Shown here in pieces: positions 37,801 through 47,190 of a stretch of DNA of 64,000 nucleotides. A program made the position numbers and the translations under genes. The DNA comes from Larus michahellis (lineage: Eukaryota > Chordata > Aves > Charadriiformes > Laridae). Location: assembly GCF_964199755.1 (NCBI RefSeq), contig NC_133930.1, forward strand, positions 29,244,571 to 29,308,570, written 5' to 3'. The first letter of the stretch is position 1, and the number at the start of each line of letters is the position of its first letter. The notes beneath the pieces are model-generated. The model did not search any database, was not told the origin of the DNA, and was given only the letters and a program-made list of their open reading frames with translations.

Positions 37801-38490
37801 GAAGCATGTCCTGAGCGAGTTGAGTTGGTAAGACAGTCCACCTTAGCCCATAGGTCCCCGACAGAGCAGGTACCACTGGTCTGAGATGGGTTAGCCTCTG
37901 GGGGGGGATGTGGGGACTGGATGGACACTTTGCCTCTGACACTCCAGGTGTGTGCAGTTGAAGGGATCTGGAAAGCTTGCCGTGGTGTTGTTTGTGCCAG
38001 AAGCAGGGGACTTGCCAGGAATCTCCTTGCAGTGAAGGCTACGTGCTTGTGTGCCAGACATGGCTTCACCTGAGGCAAGGTAAACCAGCCATAGGGATGC
38101 TGGTGCTGCTGCTAGCTCGCATCCTGCGCCACGCCACCTCACCTGCAGCTGAGCGGTGTGGGCACGCCGGGAGCCAACAAAAGCAAAAACCTGAGGCCAG
38201 GCCCATCAGGATTTTACTTCCCACCCACCCCACCGTGAGCTCCTTCAAAGCCGTGTGTGGGGGGGGCAGGAGGCTGGAGCCGGGGCTCAGCTTTCACAGG
38301 CTGCTGTTGTGCTTCTCTCTCCGACAGGTGAAGGGCGTGGAGAGCCGCCACGCCATCAGCTCCCAGTACCGCATGTGCTCCTACTACCCACCCGCTTCCT
38401 ACCTGGGACAGGGGGTTGGTGCTCCCACCTGCCTCCCCCAGATCCTGACCTCTGAGGACATCCCATCCTACTCGGAGTCGAAAGTGAGAG
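4533..38490 (+). CDS. DMRT1: DMRT1 gene, coding exons 1-4 of a 3'-incomplete gene (join 4533-4826, 7655-7835, 28057-28340, 38328-38490)
   Basis: Four exons join in frame to give 307 complete codons plus one base of a split codon. The product is a nuclear DNA-binding protein with an N-terminal DM domain (about residues 50-115) and the DMRT1-specific Ser/Tyr-rich central region (about 160-215). In vertebrates DMRT1 is a dosage-sensitive testis-promoting regulator; in birds it is Z-linked. Intron phases are 0, 1 and 0, then 1 at the last visible donor; every junction is GT/AG. There are no internal stops, so the copy looks functional. The last exon, expected to begin by completing a Val codon and to encode a VFSPPSS-like Ser/Pro-rich tail, was not found before the window ends, so roughly the last 50-60 residues are missing. 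The family assignment is very secure; completeness at the 3' end is not. Confidence 0.95.
4827..7654 (+). other. DMRT1: DMRT1 intron 1 (2,828 bp)
   Basis: The intron begins GTGAGC and ends GTCCGCAG. The first 200 bases are the tail of the CpG island. It then holds three long T-tracts, at about 5066-5087, 5437-5459 and 5968-5985, within 900 bases. From 6480 to 7540 two long antiparallel open frames overlap (203 codons plus, 236 codons minus), with no recognisable domain. No interspersed repeat was identified. Confidence 0.85.
5066..5087. repeat. T-tract in intron 1
   Basis: A run of T interrupted once by C, immediately after the CpG island. Similar tracts occur at 5437-5459 and 5968-5985. They may mark the AT-rich, nucleosome-poor edge of the promoter region. 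Confidence 0.7.
7655..7835 (+). CDS. DMRT1: DMRT1 coding exon 2: end of the DM recognition helix and Ser/Thr-rich linker
   Basis: The exon is 181 bases, preceded by a pyrimidine tract and the acceptor GTCCGCAG and followed by the donor GTAAAG. It encodes [19 protein letters not shown] and then a Ser/Thr-rich linker (residues 99-158), ending with the first base of a Glu codon (phase 1). [12 protein letters not shown] completes the DM domain's DNA-contacting helix and is almost invariant across vertebrate DMRT1. The linker, with its run of Ser and Thr, varies between species and probably has no fixed fold. The reading frame is open into intron 2 as far as a TAG at 7982-7984, so intron retention would give a short truncated DM protein. 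Phase and sequence fit exons 1 and 3 exactly. Confidence 0.96.
10134..10176. repeat. Strong intronic inverted repeat (17-bp stem, 9-base loop)
   Basis: The arm 10138-10150 (GGTTTTGCTCTCT) is perfectly complementary to 10160-10172 (AGAGAGCAAAACC). One G-T wobble and three further pairs extend the stem to 10134 and 10176. The loop is 10151-10159. The loop sequence CCTTGAGGC resembles CCTTAAGGC at 10121, so a local duplication with inversion may have made it. Flanks do not extend the stem enough for a typical microRNA precursor. Confidence 0.8.
11975..12178 (+). repeat. CR1 LINE 3' fragment, moderately diverged
   Basis: Contains GGAACAGGTTGCCCAGAGAG, the most conserved stretch of the CR1 3' region, followed by GTGGAGCCTCC and a degraded LAST-part ending in CTTCAGAGGTCC and TTCTGTGAATC. 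It lies in DMRT1 intron 2 in the sense orientation. Confidence 0.92.
13345..13800 (+). repeat. Old, diverged CR1 LINE 3' fragment
   Basis: The order of weakly preserved CR1 landmarks is retained: a GGGTGACAAAAATGAT block, a GTCTATAAATATTTGAGAGG block, GCAGGAGGGGGAGGGATTAT, CAACGGCTTGAAACTAAA, then GGTTAAACTAGATGACGG and a TGTATGATTCATTG end. Strong divergence suggests an old insertion, probably shared by many birds. Confidence 0.82.
17345..17490 (+). repeat. Ancient CR1 ORF2 reverse-transcriptase fragment
   Basis: Translation in one frame gives [19 protein letters not shown] followed shortly by GGYKSVSMT, matching the CR1 reverse-transcriptase N-terminal block (a W-K-x-A-x-V-x-P-I-F-K-K pattern followed by N-Y-R-P-V-S). 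It is degraded and has stops on both sides. Unlike the other copies here it derives from the coding part of the element rather than the 3' end. Confidence 0.82.
23869..23885 (+). repeat. 17-base poly-A run with A-rich continuation
   Basis: Seventeen A residues are followed by C and eight more A residues. No recognisable retro-insert precedes it. Confidence 0.7.
28057..28340 (+). CDS. DMRT1: DMRT1 coding exon 3: conserved DMRT1-family Tyr-rich central region
   Basis: The exon is 284 bases, with acceptor TTTTCTTTTCCAG and donor GTATGA. After completing the split Glu it encodes [20 protein letters not shown], continuing through a Tyr-rich block containing [20 protein letters not shown], and ends SGKQWQ (residues 159-253, phase 0). 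This matches the region that Pfam names DMRT1 and is the most diagnostic part of the protein outside the DM domain; it is thought to contribute to transcriptional activity and is specific to DMRT1 rather than DMRT2 or DMRT3. No stop, frameshift or odd codon use is seen. Its isolation between a 20 kb and a 10 kb intron is typical of the gene. Confidence 0.97.
33241..33295. repeat. TG/TA simple repeat
   Basis: An interrupted alternating purine-pyrimidine stretch with TGTGTGTGTG and ATATATAC units. Alternating sequence of this type can be length-polymorphic. Confidence 0.75.
33833..33972 (-). repeat. MIR-like SINE fragment
   Basis: Contains GGGGAAACTGAGGCAGGGAA, then TTAAATAACTTACCCATGGT and CACACAGC, in the same order as the reverse complement of the MIR/CORE-SINE consensus (GAGGAAACTGAGGC, AAGTAACTTGCCCAAGGTCACACAGC). 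The following GTGAAAGAACGGAGATTC and GGGTTTCCACTCTGG fit the rest. MIR copies are old and scarce in birds. Confidence 0.75.
34160..34262 (-). repeat. Second MIR-like SINE fragment, more diverged
   Basis: GTGAAGTGACGTGGCCAAGA, then CACACCAGTGGCAGAGCTG and TACTTAGGTCTCCT follow the reverse complement of the MIR core in the right order. It lies about 190 bases from the first fragment in the same orientation, so it is either an independent insertion or part of an older duplicated unit. Confidence 0.65.
38328..38490 (+). CDS. DMRT1: DMRT1 coding exon 4: start of the C-terminal Ser/Pro/Tyr-rich region
   Basis: The exon is 163 bases with acceptor CTCTCCGACAG and donor GTAAGT. It encodes [20 protein letters not shown] and continues through [10 protein letters not shown] to SYSESKVR (residues 254-307) plus one base of the next codon (phase 1). 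[12 protein letters not shown] and SYLGQGVG are hallmarks of avian DMRT1. A second possible donor, GTGAGA, begins at 38484, seven bases upstream of the main donor; its use would shift the downstream frame. If intron 4 were retained, the frame would continue 55 codons to a TAG at 38655-38657, which lies inside a CR1 fragment. The open frame extending upstream from 37977 through the end of intron 3 is coincidental. Confidence 0.94.
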
Positions 38491-38599
38491 GTAAGTGCAC
38501 CCAGAGGGGCGTCTGGGACCACCTTGCCTTTCGGCAGGCACCCAGGAGGTGTGGGTCGCTGCTGGGAAGGAAGCCGGGCATCAGAGAGCAGGTGTTTGC

Positions 38600-38710
38600 A
38601 AGGTGGACCTGGTCGAGTGGTTGGTGTCCCTGCCCATGGCAGGGCGCTTGGAACTAGATGGTCTTTAAGGTCCTTTCCAACCTAAATCATTCTATGATTC
38701 TGTATGACTC
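38600..38710 (+). repeat. CR1 LINE 3' fragment next to DMRT1 exon 4
   Basis: Contains GTGTCCCTGCCCATGGCAGG, then AACTAGATGGTCTTTAAGG and TTCCAACC, ending ATTCTATGATTCTGTATG, the CR1 3' terminus with its short tail repeat. It is little diverged, so relatively young. It lies 110 bases after the exon 4 donor and holds the first in-frame stop after that exon. Confidence 0.94.
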
Positions 38711-40924
38711 TCTGGTAGACATTTTCCGGAAGGGTTGTAGTGGGGTGTCAGCATAGGTCTGTTACTGTGCAGTGGTGCAAGCCTGTACTTCAGAAGTCTA
38801 ATGGTTCAGGAGTGCACTTAATCATACCTTTCTGCTTCAGTGTGTGTCTCTTAAGTTGTACAAAGAGTCATTTGAGGTGCCGTCTCTGGTGCTCACCACC
38901 TGGCTCCTTCAAAGGAACAAAAAATTGTCTTTGCCCCAGCCACAGAATTATCTTTCCTGTCCTTTCTTCTCAGAAATACTGACTCTGATTTTTTCCACAA
39001 GCCTCCCATCGAGCTTTTGCTGTCCTCTTCTTTCTGAACCATGTGTGGGAACTATTCCTCCATCCCAGCTGTGTCGTGAAGCCCTTTGCAGACTTGCTTC
39101 CTTGTTTGCATTCAAACTCATCACACCATGTTACTTCTACTGCAGATAATTTTTCCTTTTCATATCTGGTGTTTCTTGGCTCTCCTAAGGATTACTATCA
39201 TCTGCAATAATCTCCAGGAAAGCATTGCTGAATTTACCCTTGGTCCAGTAGTAGCTTATAGTGCACACACAGGCGTTAACATGGCCCTTCTGGAGTAGAC
39301 CCAACTGCATTGAGATGCTTCCCTATCCCTGGAACAGGACAGCAACTGATGCTAGAAAAATAAGAAGAGAAACAGAGAAAGAGTAGGGTGATTCTGCTTT
39401 GTATGTCCAAAATCCTCGCACTCCTACAGCATTCAAAGGTGTCCCAAACTGTTGATTGCCTCTGAGCCAGGTTCCATAATTGTTTTTGGTCATGGCCTTA
39501 CTGTGGCTGATGTCCTGGGGGCTGTTGCATTTCTGTTGTGAAAAATATGGTGGTTGTGTCATGACAGGACCTTAAGGACTCAAATGAAGTTTGGAAGGTG
39601 AAGTGTGTATAAAGTCATACCTGTGGCTGGTGTAAATCAGCACGGAGCCCTTGAGTTCAGTAATTCCAGAATGATTTATGCTGAGGAGGTGGCTGCTCTT
39701 TTGGAGCGGCTGTTTTCTGAAAGTCTTCTAACTAATTGTGACGTATCGGATAGATGAGGAAACAACACGTGGTTTGATGAAACCTTAGACTTTTCCTCCT
39801 TCTCCAGTAGTTTTAAATGGCTTAGAGAAATCAGTGATCCTTGGTTCATTTTCCTGCTCTTTTCTTCAGTTTTATTTTCTTCCCTCTTCTCTGGCCACCA
39901 CTGAGCAGTGACGTCTTCCTTTCTGCTCATTGGTCGGAGGAGCGTTTGGCTTTATGCTCAACTGCAGTTGACACTTTTTCTTGCATCCATCACTACTAAC
40001 TCACTAAGAAGCCTTACCAGTCGAGTGTTCTTACAAATAGACAAAAGACCTTATACCCTTTGTTCCCAAATGCACTTCAGTAATTTTTCATCTCTCTAGA
40101 AAAAAAAGTTGTGCGTAATGTGCCACTGATTTTTAAACTGCATAAATACTGTATTTTCAATAATCCCTGACTGCTTCTCCAGACAGTATTCCACACACAG
40201 ATATTGTTCCCTAAGTTACACCATCAATCAGAAACCGACAAGCAGTGAGATGTAATTTACTGAGATCAAACAGCATTTTCCAGACTCTGAAGAAGTGTTT
40301 TTCCATAGCAAGGAGCTAGTGGGTGAAAGAGGCACCAATATTTTGTGAGAAACTTGAACATGTGAGCAAGACCATACCCATTTAATGGGCTTCTTAGAAG
40401 CATCTTCTTTTTCATTATGCATGTTCTTGGAGGAGATAGCTGCTTTTACTTTTTACATCCACAGACAAAATAATATTCTCAGAGCGTTGGTCCCATGATG
40501 TTACTTCTACGATGTTTTTCTTCTGGTGGTTTTCACAGTCCTTGGAAGGTTTGAGTTTTTTTCCATCTTTATTGTCATCTGTGTGAGTGCTGAGTCAGCC
40601 AGCAGGCTGTGACTGGTGGATCCTGCGTATAAAAGAGGGTGGTCCATTCCCCCAAAGTACTGACTGCCCATGCTGCAGGTCCTGTCTCATACAAAAGGCA
40701 CACTCTTATGCATTTCCCCATTGCTTGTTGGGCTGAACTTTCTGTACGATGCCCGACTGCTTTGCATGAAGCCTGGTGACATGTTTCTGCAGGGTTAGCA
40801 GTTGACACTTGCTAAAGACAACTCTAGTGCATGTTTTAAATAAACAAATCATATTTTACTCCTCCCTTTTCTGCGGTTGAAGTGGTAACCATGCTCAGAG
40901 ACTTGTTTTCTTTTTAAGAATACT

Positions 40925-41085
40925 TGTTCATAGATTTTAATTTGCAGAAGGGAACATTAAGATCATCTAATCTTACTTGCTATATAATGCAGACTGTAAA
41001 ACTTCACCTAATAACTCCTGCAGCAACTCCATAACTAATTTTTTACAGATCTATGAGTGAAGACGTACGTATTGTTAATCCAGAA
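40925..41085 (-). repeat. Old CR1-like LINE 3' fragment
   Basis: Begins TTCATAGATTTTAATTTGCAG followed by AGGGAACATTAAGATCATCT and continues with CTTCACCTAATAACTCCTGC, matching the reverse complement of an older sauropsid CR1 subfamily whose 3' end reads about TTAAAATCTATGAA. Further weak similarity may continue to about 41360. Confidence 0.7.
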
Positions 41086-41938
41086 TTTTTACAGGATGGT
41101 AACAGTGCGTATAGAAGAGCAATAGGTCAAAATAAAAACCTTATTTTGTAGCCAGATTTACAAAACATTGTAAACACGTATCTTTAACAGAAATGGTTAT
41201 TAAATTCCCAAGCACAAATCTGAGATGGTCTTACAACACATTGCAGTCTGTTACCCACAACTCAGTTGTAACTTCAGCTCTGTAGAAATCTTGCCGGTTC
41301 GTGCATTTTCTCAGCTAGTATTTCAGTCAGCCTGTTCCATTACTTTTGTTCTGCTAAGTTAACTGCCTGTTTAGACCAGTTGTATTGAAAGGGAGGAGAG
41401 ATGAGCTAGCAGATCACTGATTTACACTTTCTTTGTTTTTATGAATGATGCAAAGTTCTCAGGAAGCTTCTGACATTTGTACATGAGGCCATACCGTGTT
41501 AGTGTGTTGCATATAGTAATGGGCTGACATTTTCTGAATGGCAAAACACCATCAGTCAATCTCCTTTCAATCTGAAGCGGTTCTAAGTAAAATGGTTTTG
41601 CTTCCAAGTAAGCACAGCTGCTGCCCTTCCAGCTGAAAGTGGAAGAAATGGGGAGAAAAAAAAAAAGACAAACCAGTGACAAATGGCAAAAGGATATTTT
41701 TCAGAGGGCTCTCTTAAATTACCAGGTTATGAGTTTTGTATAATTATTTACAGGTGGGAGAGGGATTTTGTAGTCTGTAGTTTCAAAAGATTTTTCCTCT
41801 CCTTTTTCTGCAAGAGCAATGAGAGGAAAAGATGTATGAATGTATGAGAGATTGTTATCAATCCCTGTGCATGGAAAGCATACTTCAAAACATGGCTTTC
41901 TTTTGGAAGAAGCCAAGCTGAGAGAGAGATCCTTGTGC

Positions 41939-42024
41939 AAGGTGTCCCTGCCCACGGCAGGGAGATTAGAACTAGATGATCTTTAAGGTCGTTTCCAACC
42001 TGAACCATTCCGTGATTCTGTGAA
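41939..42024 (+). repeat. CR1 LINE 3' fragment
   Basis: GGTGTCCCTGCCCACGGCAG, then TTAGAACTAGATGATCTTT and a TTCCAACCTGAACCATTCC string, with the tail GTGATTCTGTGA. It is closely similar to the fragment at 38600-38710 and in the same orientation. Confidence 0.93.
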
Positions 42025-45000
42025 ATAGAAGCATGCAAAGGAGAAACATCCCTGTATTTGCAGACACCTTTGATTTTAAAGTAGTTACTTTGTCTTAAAG
42101 TTGGCATGGAATAAAAACTCCTCTTTGTCATTATTATGTGAAATGTTGAGATAATTGTTCTGTGTGCCTGTGCCTGTGGTGAAGGAGATGGCTTGCATTT
42201 AAAATGTTGCTCTAGCTGCTTTGGGTTTGAATTTCTGTTTTTCTGTCTAAGTGTCAGGATAGTTGGAAACAGAAGTAATGAAGCACTGGAGCAGTGCTGT
42301 ATTTGTAGCTTGAATATAAAGCAGGAGCCTGAAACGCCTCCCAAACACAAATAAGAAAAACTGATCATTTTGATCACTCTCTTATCATTTTGTTCATTTT
42401 GATACAGAAAAGGTCAACAGTTTTGTGTAAATTAGCAAACACCATTTTATGAAGGAGAACTTTTCTAGTAACAGATTTTTTTTTCATCAGAACGGCTTCA
42501 GACATTTTCAAAACACCTTTTCACAGTTCTTTCTAGAAGTTAAATAACTGGTAGCCCCAGTTTTACAGTCGTGGAAATCAAGGCAGCACAGACTTTTCCA
42601 GGGTCTGCATTTAAAGACTCCCCCTTGCGTCTCTCTGCTTGGATGCTGTATGGAGAACAGTGCTGACCCATTGGAGAAGCCTTCCCCAACAGGAGTGGCT
42701 CTGTGAAGAGCCTCTTCCAGTGGTTTCACAATCAAGGACATGTTGGAAACAGTCTCCCACCTTAAGACAAAAGGTTTCATTTTGGCAAAAGCATCACTGG
42801 AATGCGAGGAATGCTGTGTGTGATGGAAACATGCACGAGAGGTTGGATGTTTCTTTCAGACCAGGTTACTGTGCACCAAAGTTATGCTCCTTTTTTGAGG
42901 TTTCCTACAAACAGTATTTTTGCATGGGCCTGTGCCCTTGAAATGCCATGCGGGATAAGAGTAAGGCTCCAGAGCCACAGGTGGCACCTGGCTGTAGGAT
43001 CAGAGAGGTGAAGGAGACCTGGTATGCAAAAGGTCTTTGACACGATGCCCTCAGACCTGAACTGCTTTCTGCAAGCATTCAAGCTATATAGACGGCACTG
43101 CAACAAAGCAGACTTGTTTGGTATGGCTAAGAAATTACCCCAAAGAGCGGAAAAAAGCCTTGCATCTATTTGCTCTTTATTTGCAGCCAGCTGGCAGGGC
43201 TATTGTAATAAAGCACTTAGAGAAGTAGGGTATAACAGCAGAAAATAGCCCAAATTTTCCTCCATCACTGTAAGCTGAAGAGTTGCTGTTGCTTCAGGGT
43301 CTGAGCATTGTCAAGCCTGAGAGGTGCCACTTCGACTCCTTTTCCACGCGCCTTGTCAGTAGAGCACCAGCAGAATTGCATCTTGGAGGGGTTTCAGCAG
43401 CAGAATGTGCAGGGAGCATATAATTTTGCTCCTAGAACTGGTACAATTCAGCAATATTTAGCTTGTGTGCTTTGTGTGTGTGTGTCTATCTGTGCATCTT
43501 TTGCTTAAAAAGTGACGTTTGTTCAAGAGTATGCTATCCCTAGTGATGAAGGAGCAAGCAGCATTTGTTGAAACTCTAGATGGTATTTTCCATTATCCAT
43601 CTTACATAAAACTTCACTAGTAAATTTTAAAATAAGACACAAGAAGAGAGGAAGGGATAACCATCTAAATCTGGAGATCTTGGAACAGTCAGTTCAAGTG
43701 GGTCACTTGATCTTTACACAACTGTGTTATCTTTTGTTGTCTGTTCTCATTGCTGCTGCTTACAGTCCCCAGTGGCTGTGCTGTGTGTGGCTTCCCTTAG
43801 GCACTCATTGCAAGGACGGTGAGCAGATTTTAAACTGTGTTTTCCCAGGCCTTGGTTTCCACTGCCAGTTGCGCATATGCACTGCAAAGCAGATGCCCTT
43901 TTAACATGCCATTTTCATTTTCAATAAAAACTTGAATTTTGGGCTTAGCAGACTAGACAGTTCTTGGGTTTGGAGATTTTTTTATCTTTTAGACCAAGCA
44001 GGTCGCTAACCCTGTTTTGTGACGTTCATATTCATACTTCATCATTTCATTAGCTGTAACAGCAGCTATTGAAATACATTTGAGAATGTGAGGCATATTC
44101 AATATAAGCCCTGGTAACTACCTCATTTTTCTATGTGTTGAAGCCTTTTTGTAAATGTCTCTGTGTTCTAAATGAGGTTGGATTTGGTGATGATTTGACC
44201 AATATTAAAATAACTTTATAAGGTCTGATTGATAGAGAAGGGAATTCCTGAAAGGAAATGAATGTAAGCGTTTGCTTACATCCCATTTTGCTTCAGTTTA
44301 TTCCTGATTAGAAGGCTTATTTTCATAGTTTCTTCTCTAAATGCAACCTTTACGTTATACTCGCTCAGAAGCACACAGAAATAAAACAATAGGTGCAGCA
44401 AAGCCACTTGTCATTGGGCAGTTGCAGAATTAGCGGTTTGATTCACGAGTTGTGCTGATTCATGCCAGGGCGGCTGATGAGCCCTTGCTGTTTGCTCTGG
44501 GGGAAGCTGCTGCTCCTGCCGCAGGAGCTGAGCAAGCTGTATTTTTGTTGGTTTTCTCCCCAAGCCTGTTTTTGTAGAAATTGAATTATTTTTGGAGTGG
44601 GGCTGTAGCATCCTCTAGGAGGAATGCTAAGCTCTCATGAAAACTACTTGTGAACGCTTTTGTTTGTTGGTGACCTAGCAAGAGAGAGCGGGATAGCCTG
44701 AAGTCTTGGGAGATGCTGGTGGGACCCCATCCACCCAAACCAGCAAAACCACATCCACCCAGAAGAGGGTCAGCCCGGACAGTTGTTGAGCTGTGGAAGA
44801 AAGATTGCTGTCATGGCCTGTATTTATCCACGCTATGATATTTAGTGTAGATAAAAGGGTGCAGGATTTTTGAAGTTCAAACCTGTATTTCAGGCTTGCA
44901 GGCTTTGGTTTGGTAAAACAGGGATTTAAGGAAAGTCCTTGTGTTTTGAGGAAATCAAATCAGTGATACAGTGCAGATCCAATACAATAAATTTAAGCCT

Positions 45001-47090
45001 GCAGCCAAAATCTCTACTTTTCTTAATTTTCTTCTATGGAAAGAAGTTCCTGGTGTCCCATCAACCCCAGCTTGAAAACAATTCGTTTTGATGCGTGCCC
45101 TTCACTCTTGCTGGCCCTGGCTGAGGGTGTGGCAGAGAGCCGGCACTGTGGCGAGTGATGCCACCTTGATGGCACGCTGCAGAGTGCACGTGGTGGTGCT
45201 GGACCCCACACCGGGCATCAGCATCTCTCTGCAAGCCCCTGCCGGAGTGCTGTCCTGGGAAAAGTAATGGTTCTGTTTGATTGCTTTTGCCGGACATCTT
45301 CCCTCTTTTCCTTTTAACTTTTTTTAGAGAGGGAGGTTTCTTCTCAGTCCCTCTCGCAGTTAGGAGGGTTTTGGAGCCACATGTCAGAGACCAATGGTTT
45401 ATACCCACTGGGGCCCTGGACTTACTTTCCACCTGTTTGAGCTGCTCTTTGTGTGGGATGGAAGATGTTACTTCAGCTGGTGAGGCTGTGTGGGTTTTTT
45501 CCTCACACTTTAAAGGATATTGGATACTTCACTTAAAAATCCACACATCAGTTGATCCTCTTCTTTTTACACCTGGTGGGGCTTCGACACTGATTTTATT
45601 ACCTCTAGATGCATAACTTTTCCCACTGCAAGCAGAAATTGATAGAAATAGTAAAACAAACTACCGTAAAATTATAAAACAAACGAAGCCGTCTTGTCAG
45701 GACAGTGGTGATCACAGTGTGCTTACCCAGGCATGATTTGTAATTGTGACAAACAGCGGTACTGCTCGCCCCTTTGCTTTGCTTTAGTGTGCAGTTGCAT
45801 CCTCGTAGCTTGGCTGGTTAAGAGAGGAGAGAGCTCGCTCCATCTTCAGCATATTCTGTGCCGTAAGGGTCCGTGTAGAGCATTTCATAGGTCATGCCAG
45901 CTTTGTAGTTCAGGTGAGAGTCTCCAGCGGAGCTGATGCTTCTGCTGCCTCTTCTGTTTATAAAGGTGTTCCCATGAGCAACCCTTTGCAGATTGTGAGA
46001 AACTGTAGCAAAAGAAGACTTTGCTGCTGATCTCTAAAGAAAAGAAAAGAGGAACTGAAAGGAAAAGGTAGAGCAGCGTAGACTGGCTTTGCCTCGAGCA
46101 GGGAGGCGGTGAGCCGAGTTGTGGCTCTTTGCAGGAGGTTGTTGCAGTCCATGGCGCTGCTCCCACATCACAGTGATCTCGGGGGGGGCGGGCGGGAAAC
46201 AAAGAAAGGTAGCATCTCTCCCCACTGCTGTGCTTGCATGCCCTGAGTGATGTCCTTTCTCTGTGCGTTATACCCTGTTGCAAGGGTAGACTTCTGACAG
46301 AAGAGAACAGAAGTGGCTTTCCTGCAAGCAGTGGGCAAAGGAGCCGGGGGACGGTTGAGTGCTGCGTTAACTACACAGGATACAGTAGAGCGGTGTTGTG
46401 TGAGCAGACAGCCCATCATTTATTCTGCCCGTTTTATAAATATGCATACTTATATTGCATGTGTAAATAATACCAGGGTATGTTGCCTGCGCATGATGTA
46501 TGTAGCCCTGCGGGGCAGGGTGGGGGGTGGATACCAAGGCTACTTAATGGGCTTTCTTAATTTATCAACCATTAGCATGCCTGCCCATCAAATGTTTTTA
46601 ATTCTATGCTTCAGTGTAACCGATGAGTTTATTTCCAGTGCTCCTCGCAGGCACAGCTTAGGCCAAGTACAAGTTGAATAACCTTCAGGAAAGCTGTGCT
46701 GTCCTTCTGTCGGCCGCTGTCTTTGAAAATTGCCTGCAGAGTTAGTGAGCAGGAACAGTTAAGATTTACAAACAATGATGAAGCTTGTCATGCATCTTTC
46801 ACCATTCATCATCTGGGTGCCGTGGCTGGGCGGTGAAGTGTTCTTCATAAAAACCAGCTCAGTGTGAAATACACCTCGCAGCAATGTTTACTGCTCTGAA
46901 ACTCGTCAGCAGCCCTTTATAGTAAATCCAGATTGCGATGTGACATTACAGTATATCATTGCAGAGCGCGCTGGGGTTTACACTAGGAATGAGTGCAGTT
47001 CACACCAGATGAGATGTCGAAATTGAGTTATGTAGGAATTTGGCTGTTATATGGGGATAGCTTTTGTTTTCTGAGGACTGAAAGTTAGCT

Positions 47091-47190
47091 TTATATATAT
47101 AATATATATAATCTACACATACCTGTACTTGTGTGTGGGTGCCTATATCGATAGAGAGATATATATACATGGATATATGGATACACACAT
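47091..47190. repeat. Imperfect TA-rich simple repeat
   Basis: Two TATATATA tracts (47091-47111 and 47158-47168) flank CACATACC/TGTGTGTGGG sequence, with ATATGGATA copies after. It is likely polymorphic and able to unwind or form cruciform structures. Confidence 0.75.

Larger units (their letters stand above)
28341..38327 (+). other. DMRT1: DMRT1 intron 3 (about 10 kb)
   Basis: The intron begins GTATGA and ends CTCCGACAG. It contains a DMRT1-site-like TACATTGTAG at 28603, an alternating TG/TA simple-repeat stretch at 33241-33295 and two MIR-like SINE fragments at about 33833-33972 and 34160-34262. No other gene, exon or CR1 copy was recognised; the remainder looks like unique intronic DNA. 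Confidence 0.85.

Noticed and set aside
38328..38657. The uninterrupted frame 37977-38657 as a single long exon.
   Set aside because: Strong acceptor at 38327 and donor at 38491 match conserved DMRT1 boundaries; sequence outside them does not resemble DMRT1.
43024..43110. A translated VFDTMPSDL string resembling the AFDTVPHDIL block of CR1 reverse transcriptase.
   Set aside because: Only a short weak match, with no flanking CR1 blocks in order; probably coincidental.
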